Below, in pieces: positions 1 through 6,935 of a stretch of 64,000 nt of DNA. The DNA is taken from NCBI RefSeq assembly GCF_005943945.1, contig NZ_CP040710.1, forward strand, positions 2,181,001 to 2,245,000, read 5' to 3'. How positions within the stretch are numbered: position 1 is the stretch's first letter; each line of letters opens with the position of its first letter. The position numbers were made by a program, and so were the translations under genes. This stretch comes from Aggregatimonas sangjinii (GTDB lineage: Bacteria; Bacteroidota; Bacteroidia; Flavobacteriales; Flavobacteriaceae). Under the pieces are notes generated by a model, which saw only the letters and a list, made by a program, of their open reading frames with translations, was not told where the DNA came from and did no database searches.

Positions 1-1
1 A

Positions 2-322
2 GATGCCAATTTTGCAATCGGTATCGCCAGTTCGTTCGATATTGTCGGTTTCATGAAAGGTGAAGATACCGGCAAAATTTTCGCCTATGCTCCGGTAGGT
101 GGTGGTGGCCCTATTTCATTTACTTCAGGCTTCGGCGCTAGTTTTTCGGTTGAGGCGGGTCTGGTGTTTGATAATGGCTCTTTGGATGATTTTAACAAAG
201 GTATTTTTGAAGGAAAAGAGGCTTCCCTATCGGGTTCCTATGGCCCCCTGGGGGCTTCGGTCTTTGTCGGGATACCTGAGTTTGGACTTCTTCCCCCTTT
301 ATCAAGGATTCACTCTTGGTAG
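2..322 (+). CDS. C-terminal part of an unidentified protein (5' end outside window)
   Basis: The reading frame is open from the first complete codon at base 2, so the start lies outside the window. About 106 residues are visible, rich in Gly, Ser and Phe (a GGGG run, then alternating small and aromatic residues), which suggests beta structure. I do not recognise a family. The frame stops at 320-322, but the next frame continues with a protein-like sequence to the stop at 411-413, only 8 bp before the next gene; the GGG at 269-271 is where one extra base would cause this. The small lipoprotein array that follows would fit the tail of a polymorphic toxin, but no toxin motif is visible. That reading is inference only. 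Confidence 0.5.
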   Translation, partial: DANFAIGIASSFDIVGFMKGEDTGKIFAYAPVGGGGPISFTSGFGASFSVEAGLVFDNGSLDDFNKGIFEGKEASLSGSYGPLGASVFVGIPEFGLLPPLSRIHSW

Positions 323-421
323 GTCTTGGGGCACTCCGTTTGATGTAAATGGAACACTGTGGGCTCCTGATTCCTATCTACTACAAGAGGATTTAAATAA
401 ACGGCCGGAATAAAAATAAAA

Positions 422-820
422 ATGAACCAAAGATTTTTCATATTCCCTATACTCCTACTGCTACTTTTGAATTGTCACGAGCCTGTACAAAAATGTGAAA
501 CTATAGATACAAATGCCATTCTATTCATCAACAAAACGGCGAATAAAAAAACAGCAGTCAAGAGTACAGTAATTATGGACACTATATTTCTTAAAAAAAT
601 TTGTGCATTACTACTCAACAAAAGTAAAAGACTGACTGATGTTAATATCAGAAACAACAAGGGTTACTTTGAAGTTTTATTTAAAGAAAACAAATCGTTT
701 TATTTTGACATGTTCTACACTGATTATGACGGTACTGTCTTTAGATTGAGTACGAACTTATACTATAAAAACGATGAATTGGTAGAACTGTTGGAATCAG
801 AATTAATGTTGCCGGATTAG
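422..820 (+). CDS. small lipoprotein, copy 1 of a tandem triplicate
   Basis: This 132-residue protein has a lipoprotein signal peptide: a Leu-rich core ending LLLNC, with Cys18 as the likely lipidation site. The mature part is Lys-rich with a conserved Cys just after the lipobox (VQKCETID in this copy), a KKICALL segment and an ending LLESELMLPD. It is clearly homologous to the next gene (837-1238) and to the broken copy at 1256-1658. Function is unknown. Tandem variant copies behind a truncated large protein resemble immunity-gene arrays, but that is inferred only from arrangement. It starts 8 bp after the possible frameshifted end of the upstream gene, so co-transcription is likely. Confidence 0.75.
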   Translation: MNQRFFIFPILLLLLLNCHEPVQKCETIDTNAILFINKTANKKTAVKSTVIMDTIFLKKICALLLNKSKRLTDVNIRNNKGYFEVLFKENKSFYFDMFYTDYDGTVFRLSTNLYYKNDELVELLESELMLPD

Positions 821-836
821 ACCAAACTCTATTCTT

Positions 837-1238
837 ATGAAAACGAACCCCTATATTATCCTCACCCTGATTTTGCTATCGCTTACAAGCTGTATGGAGG
901 AAATAAAGAACTGCGAACAGACCACGAACAGAAACATATTGGTTTTAAACAAAACGCCACATAAAAAGACCACCGCAAGAACGGCAAAGATAGATGACCA
1001 AGTATTTTTGAACAATATGTGCACTGTTCTTTTTAAATATCGTAAAAGACTGTCTGATGTAAAGATTAGGAATAGTCAAGGATTTTTAGAAGTTATCTTC
1101 GAAGAGAACAAGGATTATTATTTTCTCATGATTTATACTGAAAATGACGGTACGGTTTTTAGAATGAGTACTAACACATACTACCAAAACGATAGTTTGG
1201 TCAATCTTTTGGAGTCTAAAGTGATGTTACCCGACTAA
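837..1238 (+). CDS. small lipoprotein, copy 2 of a tandem triplicate
   Basis: A 133-residue paralogue of the gene at 422-820, starting 16 bp after it. The signal peptide ends LSLTSC with Cys19 as the lipidation site. The shared core includes a Cys shortly after the lipobox, a central KRLSDVKIRN segment (KRLTDVNIRN in copy 1), an aromatic stretch with TVFRMSTN, and the ending LLESKVMLPD. The copies differ throughout, so this is not a very recent duplication. The role is unknown; membrane-anchored periplasmic or surface location follows from the lipobox. Confidence 0.75.
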   Translation: MKTNPYIILTLILLSLTSCMEEIKNCEQTTNRNILVLNKTPHKKTTARTAKIDDQVFLNNMCTVLFKYRKRLSDVKIRNSQGFLEVIFEENKDYYFLMIYTENDGTVFRMSTNTYYQNDSLVNLLESKVMLPD

Positions 1239-1255
1239 TTAATGCCGACTTCTTC

Positions 1256-1658
1256 GTGAGAATATTCCCGTTTCCCGTACTTATCTTGATTTTCTTTTCC
1301 GTAGCTGGTTGCCACGAACCAGTACAAAACTGCGATACTATCGATACAAAAGCCCTCATTTTTTATCAATAGATCAGCTTACAAAAAAACAGCGGCTAAG
1401 AATACAGTCATAAGAGATACTGTATTCCTTAAAAAGATATGTTCTGTATTATTCGACAAGCGTAAAAGACTTACTGATGTCGATGTAAGATATAACCGGG
1501 GATTTTTGGAAGTTCTTTTTAAAGAAAATAAATCACTTTACTTTCGCATGATTTATACCGACTATGATGGTGTTGTTTTTAGCCTTGGCACAAATCTTCA
1601 TTATAAAAACGATGAATTGGTCGAATTGTTGGAATCAGAATTAATGTTGCCCGACTAA
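1256..1658 (+). pseudogene. small lipoprotein, copy 3, frameshifted
   Basis: A third copy of the lipoprotein above. The signal-like part (ending VAGC, then HEPVQNCDTID) reads in one frame up to a TAG at about 1370. Removing one T from the six-T run at 1359-1364 restores a continuous protein through KKTAAKNTVIRDTVFLKK to the shared ending LLESELMLPD and the TAA at 1656-1658. No ATG is in frame at the expected place; GTG at 1256 would give a start of the right length. It is either a decayed copy or a homopolymer sequencing error. The rest is well preserved, so any inactivation is recent. Confidence 0.75.
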
Positions 1659-1888
1659 GGGGCTGTCGTAGTAATCGACCTTTAACACGTTTGATTTGTT
1701 ACGTATACTTCTCGAATTTGACAAACGAAAAAAAAACACTCCCCACTCCTCCCAGTAACCATATCTTGAATACAATCGTTTTATCTTTTAAAGTTATTGG
1801 ATTAACTTGCCTTCGAATTCAAAAAGAGGGAGTCGATTCCCCATATTTAAGATAAATCGTCAATTCGTAGTTAAAATAGTCGGTACAA

Positions 1889-2938
1889 ATGAACATCTTT
1901 AAATTTATAAGCCTGAATCTTTTCTCCTTACTCGTTCTTGGTTGTGGTGATATGGATAGGAAAAAGGCAGCGCTTTTTGCTATCCAACTAGACGGAAAGG
2001 AATTCAAGCAAAATGAGTCCGTAGCAGTTTCTATTAAGAACAAGGACGGGAAAACCGTAGAAAACGTGAGCTATTCCATTGATGGAAAAACACTGGAACT
2101 CACTGACGGAAAATTACTTCTCGACATCGGGCAGTTGGGAAATAAAGTTTTAAAAGCTAAAGTAGCATACGACGAGGGTGTAGAGGAAGTTACCAAAGAC
2201 ATACGCATTTTTGCACCTTCCGCTCCTGAGGTGTATACCTATGAAATCATTAAGGAGTACCCGCATGACAACAGGGCCTATACCCAAGGATTGGAATTTC
2301 ACGACGGGGTCCTCTACGAAAGCACCGGTAAACCAGGTAGGTCGTCTTTGCGAAAAGTAGATTTTGAAACCGGGAAAGTACTACAGCAGGTAGATATGGA
2401 CAAAACGATTTTTGGTGAGGGAATTACCATTTTCGATGAGAAAATATATATGCTCAGTTGGAAAAAAAAGACAGGCTATATCTACAAGCTTTCCGACCTG
2501 AGCAAAATAAACAATTTTCAATACGGCGAAAGTAAGGAAGGTTGGGGGTTGACCAATAACGGTACGAAATTGATCAAAAGTGACGGTACCGAAAAAATAT
2601 GGTTCCTCAATCCGGAAACCCTGATCGAGGAAGGCTACATTCAAACCGTAACCCACAATAAAATTGTCAATAGTGCCAATGAGCTGGAGTATGTAGCTGG
2701 TAAAATCTACGCCAACGTGTACCAAAAGCCTAGTATAATGATTATCGATGCAACGAGCGGCGCTATCGAGGGAGTGGTCAACTTTAGCGGCTTATCGAAG
2801 AAAATCACGAAAACACCGGATTGGAACGATAAAGATCAGGTTTTTAATGGCATTGCGTATCATCCGGACCGAAAAACCTTTTTCGTGACCGGAAAGGACT
2901 GGGACAAAATGTTCGAGGTGCACATACTGAAAAAATAA
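1889..2938 (+). CDS. glutaminyl-peptide cyclotransferase (lipoprotein)
   Basis: A 349-residue protein of the glutamine cyclotransferase family, which converts N-terminal glutamine of peptides to pyroglutamate and folds as a beta-propeller. A lipoprotein signal ends LLVLGC (Cys19). Residues of about 30-110 form a probable Ig-like N-terminal part. The catalytic propeller follows, with family signatures such as RAYTQGLEF, YESTGKPGRSSLR, the EGITIFDEKIYMLSWK segment, EGWGLTNNG and NGIAYHPDRKTFFVTGK near the end. It probably acts in the periplasm. It ends 3 bp before the thioesterase gene, so the two are likely co-transcribed. Confidence 0.85.
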   Translation: MNIFKFISLNLFSLLVLGCGDMDRKKAALFAIQLDGKEFKQNESVAVSIKNKDGKTVENVSYSIDGKTLELTDGKLLLDIGQLGNKVLKAKVAYDEGVEEVTKDIRIFAPSAPEVYTYEIIKEYPHDNRAYTQGLEFHDGVLYESTGKPGRSSLRKVDFETGKVLQQVDMDKTIFGEGITIFDEKIYMLSWKKKTGYIYKLSDLSKINNFQYGESKEGWGLTNNGTKLIKSDGTEKIWFLNPETLIEEGYIQTVTHNKIVNSANELEYVAGKIYANVYQKPSIMIIDATSGAIEGVVNFSGLSKKITKTPDWNDKDQVFNGIAYHPDRKTFFVTGKDWDKMFEVHILKK

Positions 2939-2941
2939 GCA

Positions 2942-3337
2942 ATGCCCCATCACGAAAAAACGATTATCGTATCGGAGGCCGATTTAGATGAATTACAGCA
3001 CGTGAATAATGTGCGGTACTTACAATGGATACAGGATATTTCGAAAGAGCACTGGCAAATTCTAGTAGCTGCGGAAGATCAAAAAGCGATGATTTGGGTA
3101 GTAATGCGTCACGAAATAGACTATAAGAATGCAGCTGTCATCGGGGACGAATTACGCATTAAGACCCATATAAATAGTAGTCGGGGAGCAACTTCGGTAC
3201 GGGTTGTGGAAATGGTAAATACCAAAACAGATCAACTAGTCGTTCGCTCACGAACGAAATGGTGTTTGCTGAGCAGTATTACAAATAAGCCTATACGCAT
3301 TCCCGAGAACATTATCGCGATTTTTAGCACGGATTAA
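2942..3337 (+). CDS. acyl-CoA thioesterase, 4HBT hotdog family
   Basis: A 131-residue single hotdog-fold protein. The signature is the ELQHVNNVRYLQWIQD segment near residues 17-32, the region holding the active-site loop in 4-hydroxybenzoyl-CoA thioesterase relatives; a central MRHEIDYKNAAVIGDEL strand follows. It is expected to hydrolyse acyl-CoA thioesters in the cytoplasm; the natural substrate cannot be told from sequence. It follows the glutaminyl cyclase gene after 3 bp and has normal family length. Confidence 0.85.
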   Translation: MPHHEKTIIVSEADLDELQHVNNVRYLQWIQDISKEHWQILVAAEDQKAMIWVVMRHEIDYKNAAVIGDELRIKTHINSSRGATSVRVVEMVNTKTDQLVVRSRTKWCLLSSITNKPIRIPENIIAIFSTD

Positions 3338-3367
3338 AGGAACTGAAACGCAAAAACTACTCTAGGA

Positions 3368-4912
3368 ATGAAGTATTTGAGACTACCCCATTTTTGCTAT
3401 TCGGGTCTGTTGTTGCTCCTAGTTATATTATGGAGTTCCTGTCGAAAAGATTTTGATTACGCTCCGAGCACGGGAAGCCTTGAATTTTCTAGGGATACGG
3501 TATATTTAGATACCATATTCTCAAATATCGGCAGTAGTACCTATTCCTTGAAAGTCTATAATCGTTCGAGCGAGAATATCGAAATTCCTTCCATAGGACT
3601 GGCACAGGGCGAGAACAGTGCATACCGACTCAATGTAGATGGAAGCGCTGGAAAGGCATTTCGGAATATTCCTCTACTGGCCAAAGACAGTTTATTTATT
3701 TTTATTGAGACCACTGTGGATATTTCCGAGAATATCGCCTCCTTTTTATATACCGATGCGCTACAGTTTGATTCGGGCAGCAATCTGCAAGAAGTACAGC
3801 TGGTTACTTTGGTAAAGGACGCCGTTTTTATTTTCCCTCCTACGAATGCCGATGGCAGTAAGGAAACTTTCGTACTTGGCGTTGATGCGGCGGGTAACGA
3901 AATACGGGTCGAAGGCATAACGCTAGCCAAGGAGCAACTCGATTTCACGAACGAAAGGCCTTATGTTATATATGGCTACGCAGCCGTTCCCGAGAACGAA
4001 ACCCTTTCGATGGCTCCCGGAGTCCGTGTGCACTTTCACAACAACTCTGGTATTTGGGTAAGGCCTAATGCATCGATCAGCGTTGTCGGCGCGTTGAGTA
4101 CGGATACGTTGTTGTTGGAAAACGAAGTAATCTTGGAAGGCGATCGCTTAGAACCGGAATTCAGCGATGTTCCCGGTCAATGGGGCGGGGTATGGATTTC
4201 GAAGGGAAGCACGGACAACGACATTGACCATCTGACATTAAAAAACGCAACTATCGGACTGATGGTTGAGGGAGTTCAGGAACAACCCACTCCTACCCTA
4301 ACCCTTAAGAATTCAAGAATTCAAAATTCAGCAAGTGTAAATCTTTGGGCAAAAACGGCTTCTATAGTTGGTGAAAATGTTATTCTTGGGGGAGCCGGAG
4401 CAATATCCTTATACTGCAACCTAGGAGGGGATTATTCGTTTACGCATACCACCATCGCCAATTATTGGGTAAACGGATTCCGTGCCGGAGAAGCTTTGCG
4501 TATCGATAATGAAGTAAATTTACTTTCAGGTGAGACCTTGCAGGGCGATTTGATAAATGCATCGTTTACGAATACCATCATCGATGGAAATAGTTTTACG
4601 GAATTGGCGTTAAGTGATAATGGTACGAACATCTTCAACTTCTCGTTTACCAACTGTACATTGCAATTCGAAGGAACAAACGAAGACCCCGTGTATGACT
4701 TTACCAATACCGAGTTCTACACGGCGGTTTTTTTGAGCGCCGCTACAGATTTTAAGAATGCCGTTGCAAATGATTTTAGAATCGACTCCGAATCAGAGGC
4801 AATTGGCAAGGGTAATCTTGAGGCCGCATTAGAAGTACCTTTTGACCTTCTCGGTAACGACCGAACAATGCGGCCGGATATTGGCGCTTTTCAATCCCAA
4901 ATTGAAAATTAA
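3368..4912 (+). CDS. surface/periplasmic lipoprotein with probable beta-helix
   Basis: A 514-residue exported protein with a lipoprotein signal ending LLVILWSSC (about residue 25). Repeated short segments rich in Asn, Gly, Thr and hydrophobics (for example TLTLKNSRIQNSASVNLWAK and TFTNTII-like turns) suggest a right-handed beta-helix in the C-terminal half. The N-terminal part (TVYLDTIFSNIGSSTYSLKV) looks like an Ig-type domain common in such Flavobacteriaceae proteins. It ends GNDRTMRPDIGAFQSQ, a tail I associate with Bacteroidota beta-helix proteins. The function is unknown. It starts 30 bp after the thioesterase gene. Confidence 0.7.
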   Translation: MKYLRLPHFCYSGLLLLLVILWSSCRKDFDYAPSTGSLEFSRDTVYLDTIFSNIGSSTYSLKVYNRSSENIEIPSIGLAQGENSAYRLNVDGSAGKAFRNIPLLAKDSLFIFIETTVDISENIASFLYTDALQFDSGSNLQEVQLVTLVKDAVFIFPPTNADGSKETFVLGVDAAGNEIRVEGITLAKEQLDFTNERPYVIYGYAAVPENETLSMAPGVRVHFHNNSGIWVRPNASISVVGALSTDTLLLENEVILEGDRLEPEFSDVPGQWGGVWISKGSTDNDIDHLTLKNATIGLMVEGVQEQPTPTLTLKNSRIQNSASVNLWAKTASIVGENVILGGAGAISLYCNLGGDYSFTHTTIANYWVNGFRAGEALRIDNEVNLLSGETLQGDLINASFTNTIIDGNSFTELALSDNGTNIFNFSFTNCTLQFEGTNEDPVYDFTNTEFYTAVFLSAATDFKNAVANDFRIDSESEAIGKGNLEAALEVPFDLLGNDRTMRPDIGAFQSQIEN

Positions 4913-5131
4913 TTCCTTTTAACATTCTGAAAGCGTTGTTATATTATCTTTCAAAACCTGTCGTAAATAACTTTATGTACAAATCAGGTTATACTTTCCA
5001 TATATCAGAAACACCTTTCATCAAGCCAAAAGTTTAACTTTTGAGGTAAAAAAACCTAATTATTCTAAGGAAAATCAGTAATCGGGTTTAAAATACTATC
5101 GCTACTTTGCAATTCACTAATTTCCCCCATA

Positions 5132-5863
5132 GTGCAGTATACGTACCTTATCATCGATTCCGAAACCACGTCGTGTTTGGAGCTACAAGACTATTTGGAA
5201 GAATATCCAGAGTTTGTAGCCAAAGGGCATTGCTTGGACGAAAAAGAAGGCATTAATGGCATTTTGAAACACGAACCCGACATCGTTTTTATCAATTTAG
5301 ATAAAAATGCCAAGGAACATTTCGGGATGGTCACTGAATTGCATCGCTACATTCAGACTTTGCCGATTTTGATAGGCATCTCCCAAACGCAAGAACAAGC
5401 GTATATGGCGATTAAAAACAATTTCTTTGATTATTGGTTGATGCCCTCCACCGAATTGGAAGTTCGAAAGTCGCTTTTGAAACTGAAGCGTAGAAATTCG
5501 AGAAATGAAGAGCCGTTAAAACTCTGTTTAAAATCATACCGCGATTACCATTATGTCAACACCGAGGACATCCTCTATTTAAAGGCAGATAATAACGCTA
5601 CAGATGTTTTTATGGCCGATGGTACCAAAATAAATGCCTATAAAAGCCTTAAAAAATTCGAGCAACAATTGCCCGATAATTTCGTTAGGGTTCATCAGAG
5701 CTATATATTGAATACAAAGCATGTGGCCCGTATCAATTACGGAAAGGCCATTTGTAGTCTTACAGGGCAAAATCTTCAGTTGCCTTTTTCCAAGACGTAT
5801 AAAGAGAATATCGATTGCCTCAAATCGAGACTCTCAAAAAATTCAATAGTATCTTTAAATTAA
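5132..5863 (+). CDS. LytTR-family regulator with degenerate receiver domain
   Basis: A 243-residue protein with an N-terminal receiver-like domain (about 1-120) and a C-terminal LytTR DNA-binding domain (about 135-240, with EDILYLKADNNATDVF, then NFVRVHQSYILNTKHV). The receiver lacks key residues. The phospho-acceptor position of the IVFLD motif is Asn55 (IVFINLD), the acidic pair reads DSE instead of DDE, and the conserved Lys of the KP motif is Met104 (YWLMPS). Phosphorylation at the usual site is therefore unlikely. The start is GTG at 5132; I see no in-frame ATG nearby. The repeat-protein gene follows 132 bp downstream on the same strand and is a natural candidate target. Confidence 0.8.
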   Translation: MQYTYLIIDSETTSCLELQDYLEEYPEFVAKGHCLDEKEGINGILKHEPDIVFINLDKNAKEHFGMVTELHRYIQTLPILIGISQTQEQAYMAIKNNFFDYWLMPSTELEVRKSLLKLKRRNSRNEEPLKLCLKSYRDYHYVNTEDILYLKADNNATDVFMADGTKINAYKSLKKFEQQLPDNFVRVHQSYILNTKHVARINYGKAICSLTGQNLQLPFSKTYKENIDCLKSRLSKNSIVSLN

Positions 5864-5995
5864 GATAATTCTTACAAAATACATAAGAATACCCTGTAAT
5901 ATAGTGCATCTACACAATTTTACGTATTTCGACTCCCTACGATAAGCTGTCTATCTATTTTTAATTTGATTATTAACCTTTAAACCCTATATATT

Positions 5996-6871
5996 ATGAA
6001 AAAAGTAATGTTAATTGCAGCGGTAACGCTATTGAGTGTTGGTTTTCACACTCTTGATAATACCTTAAACAACGACCAAACAAAAAATCTAGAAAATCTT
6101 TTAGCCACAGACGGTGAGGATTCCAAAACGGACAACAGGGGCGACGCAATCGCATTTACCGACGGGGAGGATTCCAAAACGGACAACAGGGGCGACGCAA
6201 TCGCATTTACCGACGGGGAGGATTCCAAAACGGGCAACAGGGGCGACGCAATCGCATTTACCGACGGGGAGGATTCCAAACGGACAACAGGGCGACGCAA
6301 TCGCATTTACCGACGGGGAGGATTCCAAAACGGACAACAGGGGCGACGCAATCGCATTTACCGACGGGGAGGATTCCAAAACGGACAACAGGGGCGACGC
6401 AATCGCATTTACCGACGGGGAGGATTCCAAAACGGACAACAGGGGCGACGCAATCGCATTTACCGACGGGGAGGATTCCAAAACGGACAACAGGGGCGAC
6501 GCAATCGCATTTACCGACGGGGAGGATTCCAAAACGGACAACAGGGGCGACGCAATCGCATTTACCGACGGGGAGGATTCCAAAACGGACAACAGGGGCG
6601 ACGCAATCGCATTTACCGACGGGGAGGATTCCAAAACGGACAACAGGGGCGACGCAATCGCATTTACCGACGGGGAGGATTCCAAAACGGACAACAGGGG
6701 CGACGCAATCGCATTTACCGACGGGGAGGATTCCAAAACGGACAACAGGGGCGACGCAATCGCATTTACCGACGGGGAGGATTCCAAAACGGACAACAGG
6801 GGCGACGCAATCGCATTTACCGACGGGGAGGATTCCAAAACGGACAACAGGGGCGACGCATAAACGTTTAA
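5996..6871 (+). CDS. exported tandem-repeat protein (frameshifted in repeat unit 4)
   Basis: The start is ATG with a signal peptide (MKKVMLIAAVTLLSVGF) and a short Asn/Leu-rich linker to residue 38. Repeats of 17 residues then begin, DGEDSKTDNRGDAIAFT, each with five acidic and two basic residues and an RGD tripeptide. In unit 4 (6263-6311) one A and one G are missing from homopolymers, so this frame continues as a basic, Arg/Gly/Gln-rich repeat (NRIYRRGGFQNGQQGRR) to 6871. With the two bases restored the acidic repeat would run through 15 units to the TAA at 6861-6863, giving about 289 residues. Either the assembly is wrong here or the gene is switched or broken. I recognise no family. Confidence 0.55.
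   Translation: MKKVMLIAAVTLLSVGFHTLDNTLNNDQTKNLENLLATDGEDSKTDNRGDAIAFTDGEDSKTDNRGDAIAFTDGEDSKTGNRGDAIAFTDGEDSKRTTGRRNRIYRRGGFQNGQQGRRNRIYRRGGFQNGQQGRRNRIYRRGGFQNGQQGRRNRIYRRGGFQNGQQGRRNRIYRRGGFQNGQQGRRNRIYRRGGFQNGQQGRRNRIYRRGGFQNGQQGRRNRIYRRGGFQNGQQGRRNRIYRRGGFQNGQQGRRNRIYRRGGFQNGQQGRRNRIYRRGGFQNGQQGRRINV
6110..6860 (+). repeat. 51-bp direct tandem repeat, 14 units plus a 39-bp partial unit
   Basis: Near-perfect 51-bp units in direct head-to-tail order without spacers. Unit 1 has T for G at its sixth base, unit 3 has a D-to-G coding change, and unit 4 (6263-6311) is 49 bp because AAAA became AAA and GGGG became GGG. Units 5-14 appear identical, and the last unit stops after 39 bp at the TAA. 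As 51 is a multiple of 3, every frame without a stop inside one unit stays open across the array, which explains the overlapping open frames on both strands. Confidence 0.95.
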
Positions 6872-6891
6872 ATTTCTTACAAAATAACCAT

Positions 6892-6924
6892 AGCTTCAAC
6901 ACTCAATTGTTGGGGCTTTTTTTT
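6892..6924 (+). terminator. intrinsic terminator after repeat gene
   Basis: A hairpin with stem AGCTTCAACA / TGTTGGGGCT (two G-U pairs in RNA) and loop CTCAAT, followed by a run of eight T. It separates the repeat gene from the kinase gene starting at 6936. Confidence 0.75.
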
Positions 6925-6935
6925 AACTTGCTTAC

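Noticed and set aside
6101-6847. Long minus-strand open frame SVLESSPSVNAIASPLL repeated
   Set aside because: It is the reverse strand of the 51-bp array and stays open only because the unit is a multiple of 3; no start or signal supports it.
6110-6860. CRISPR array
   Set aside because: The units are contiguous 51-bp direct repeats without spacers and lie inside a coding frame with a signal peptide.
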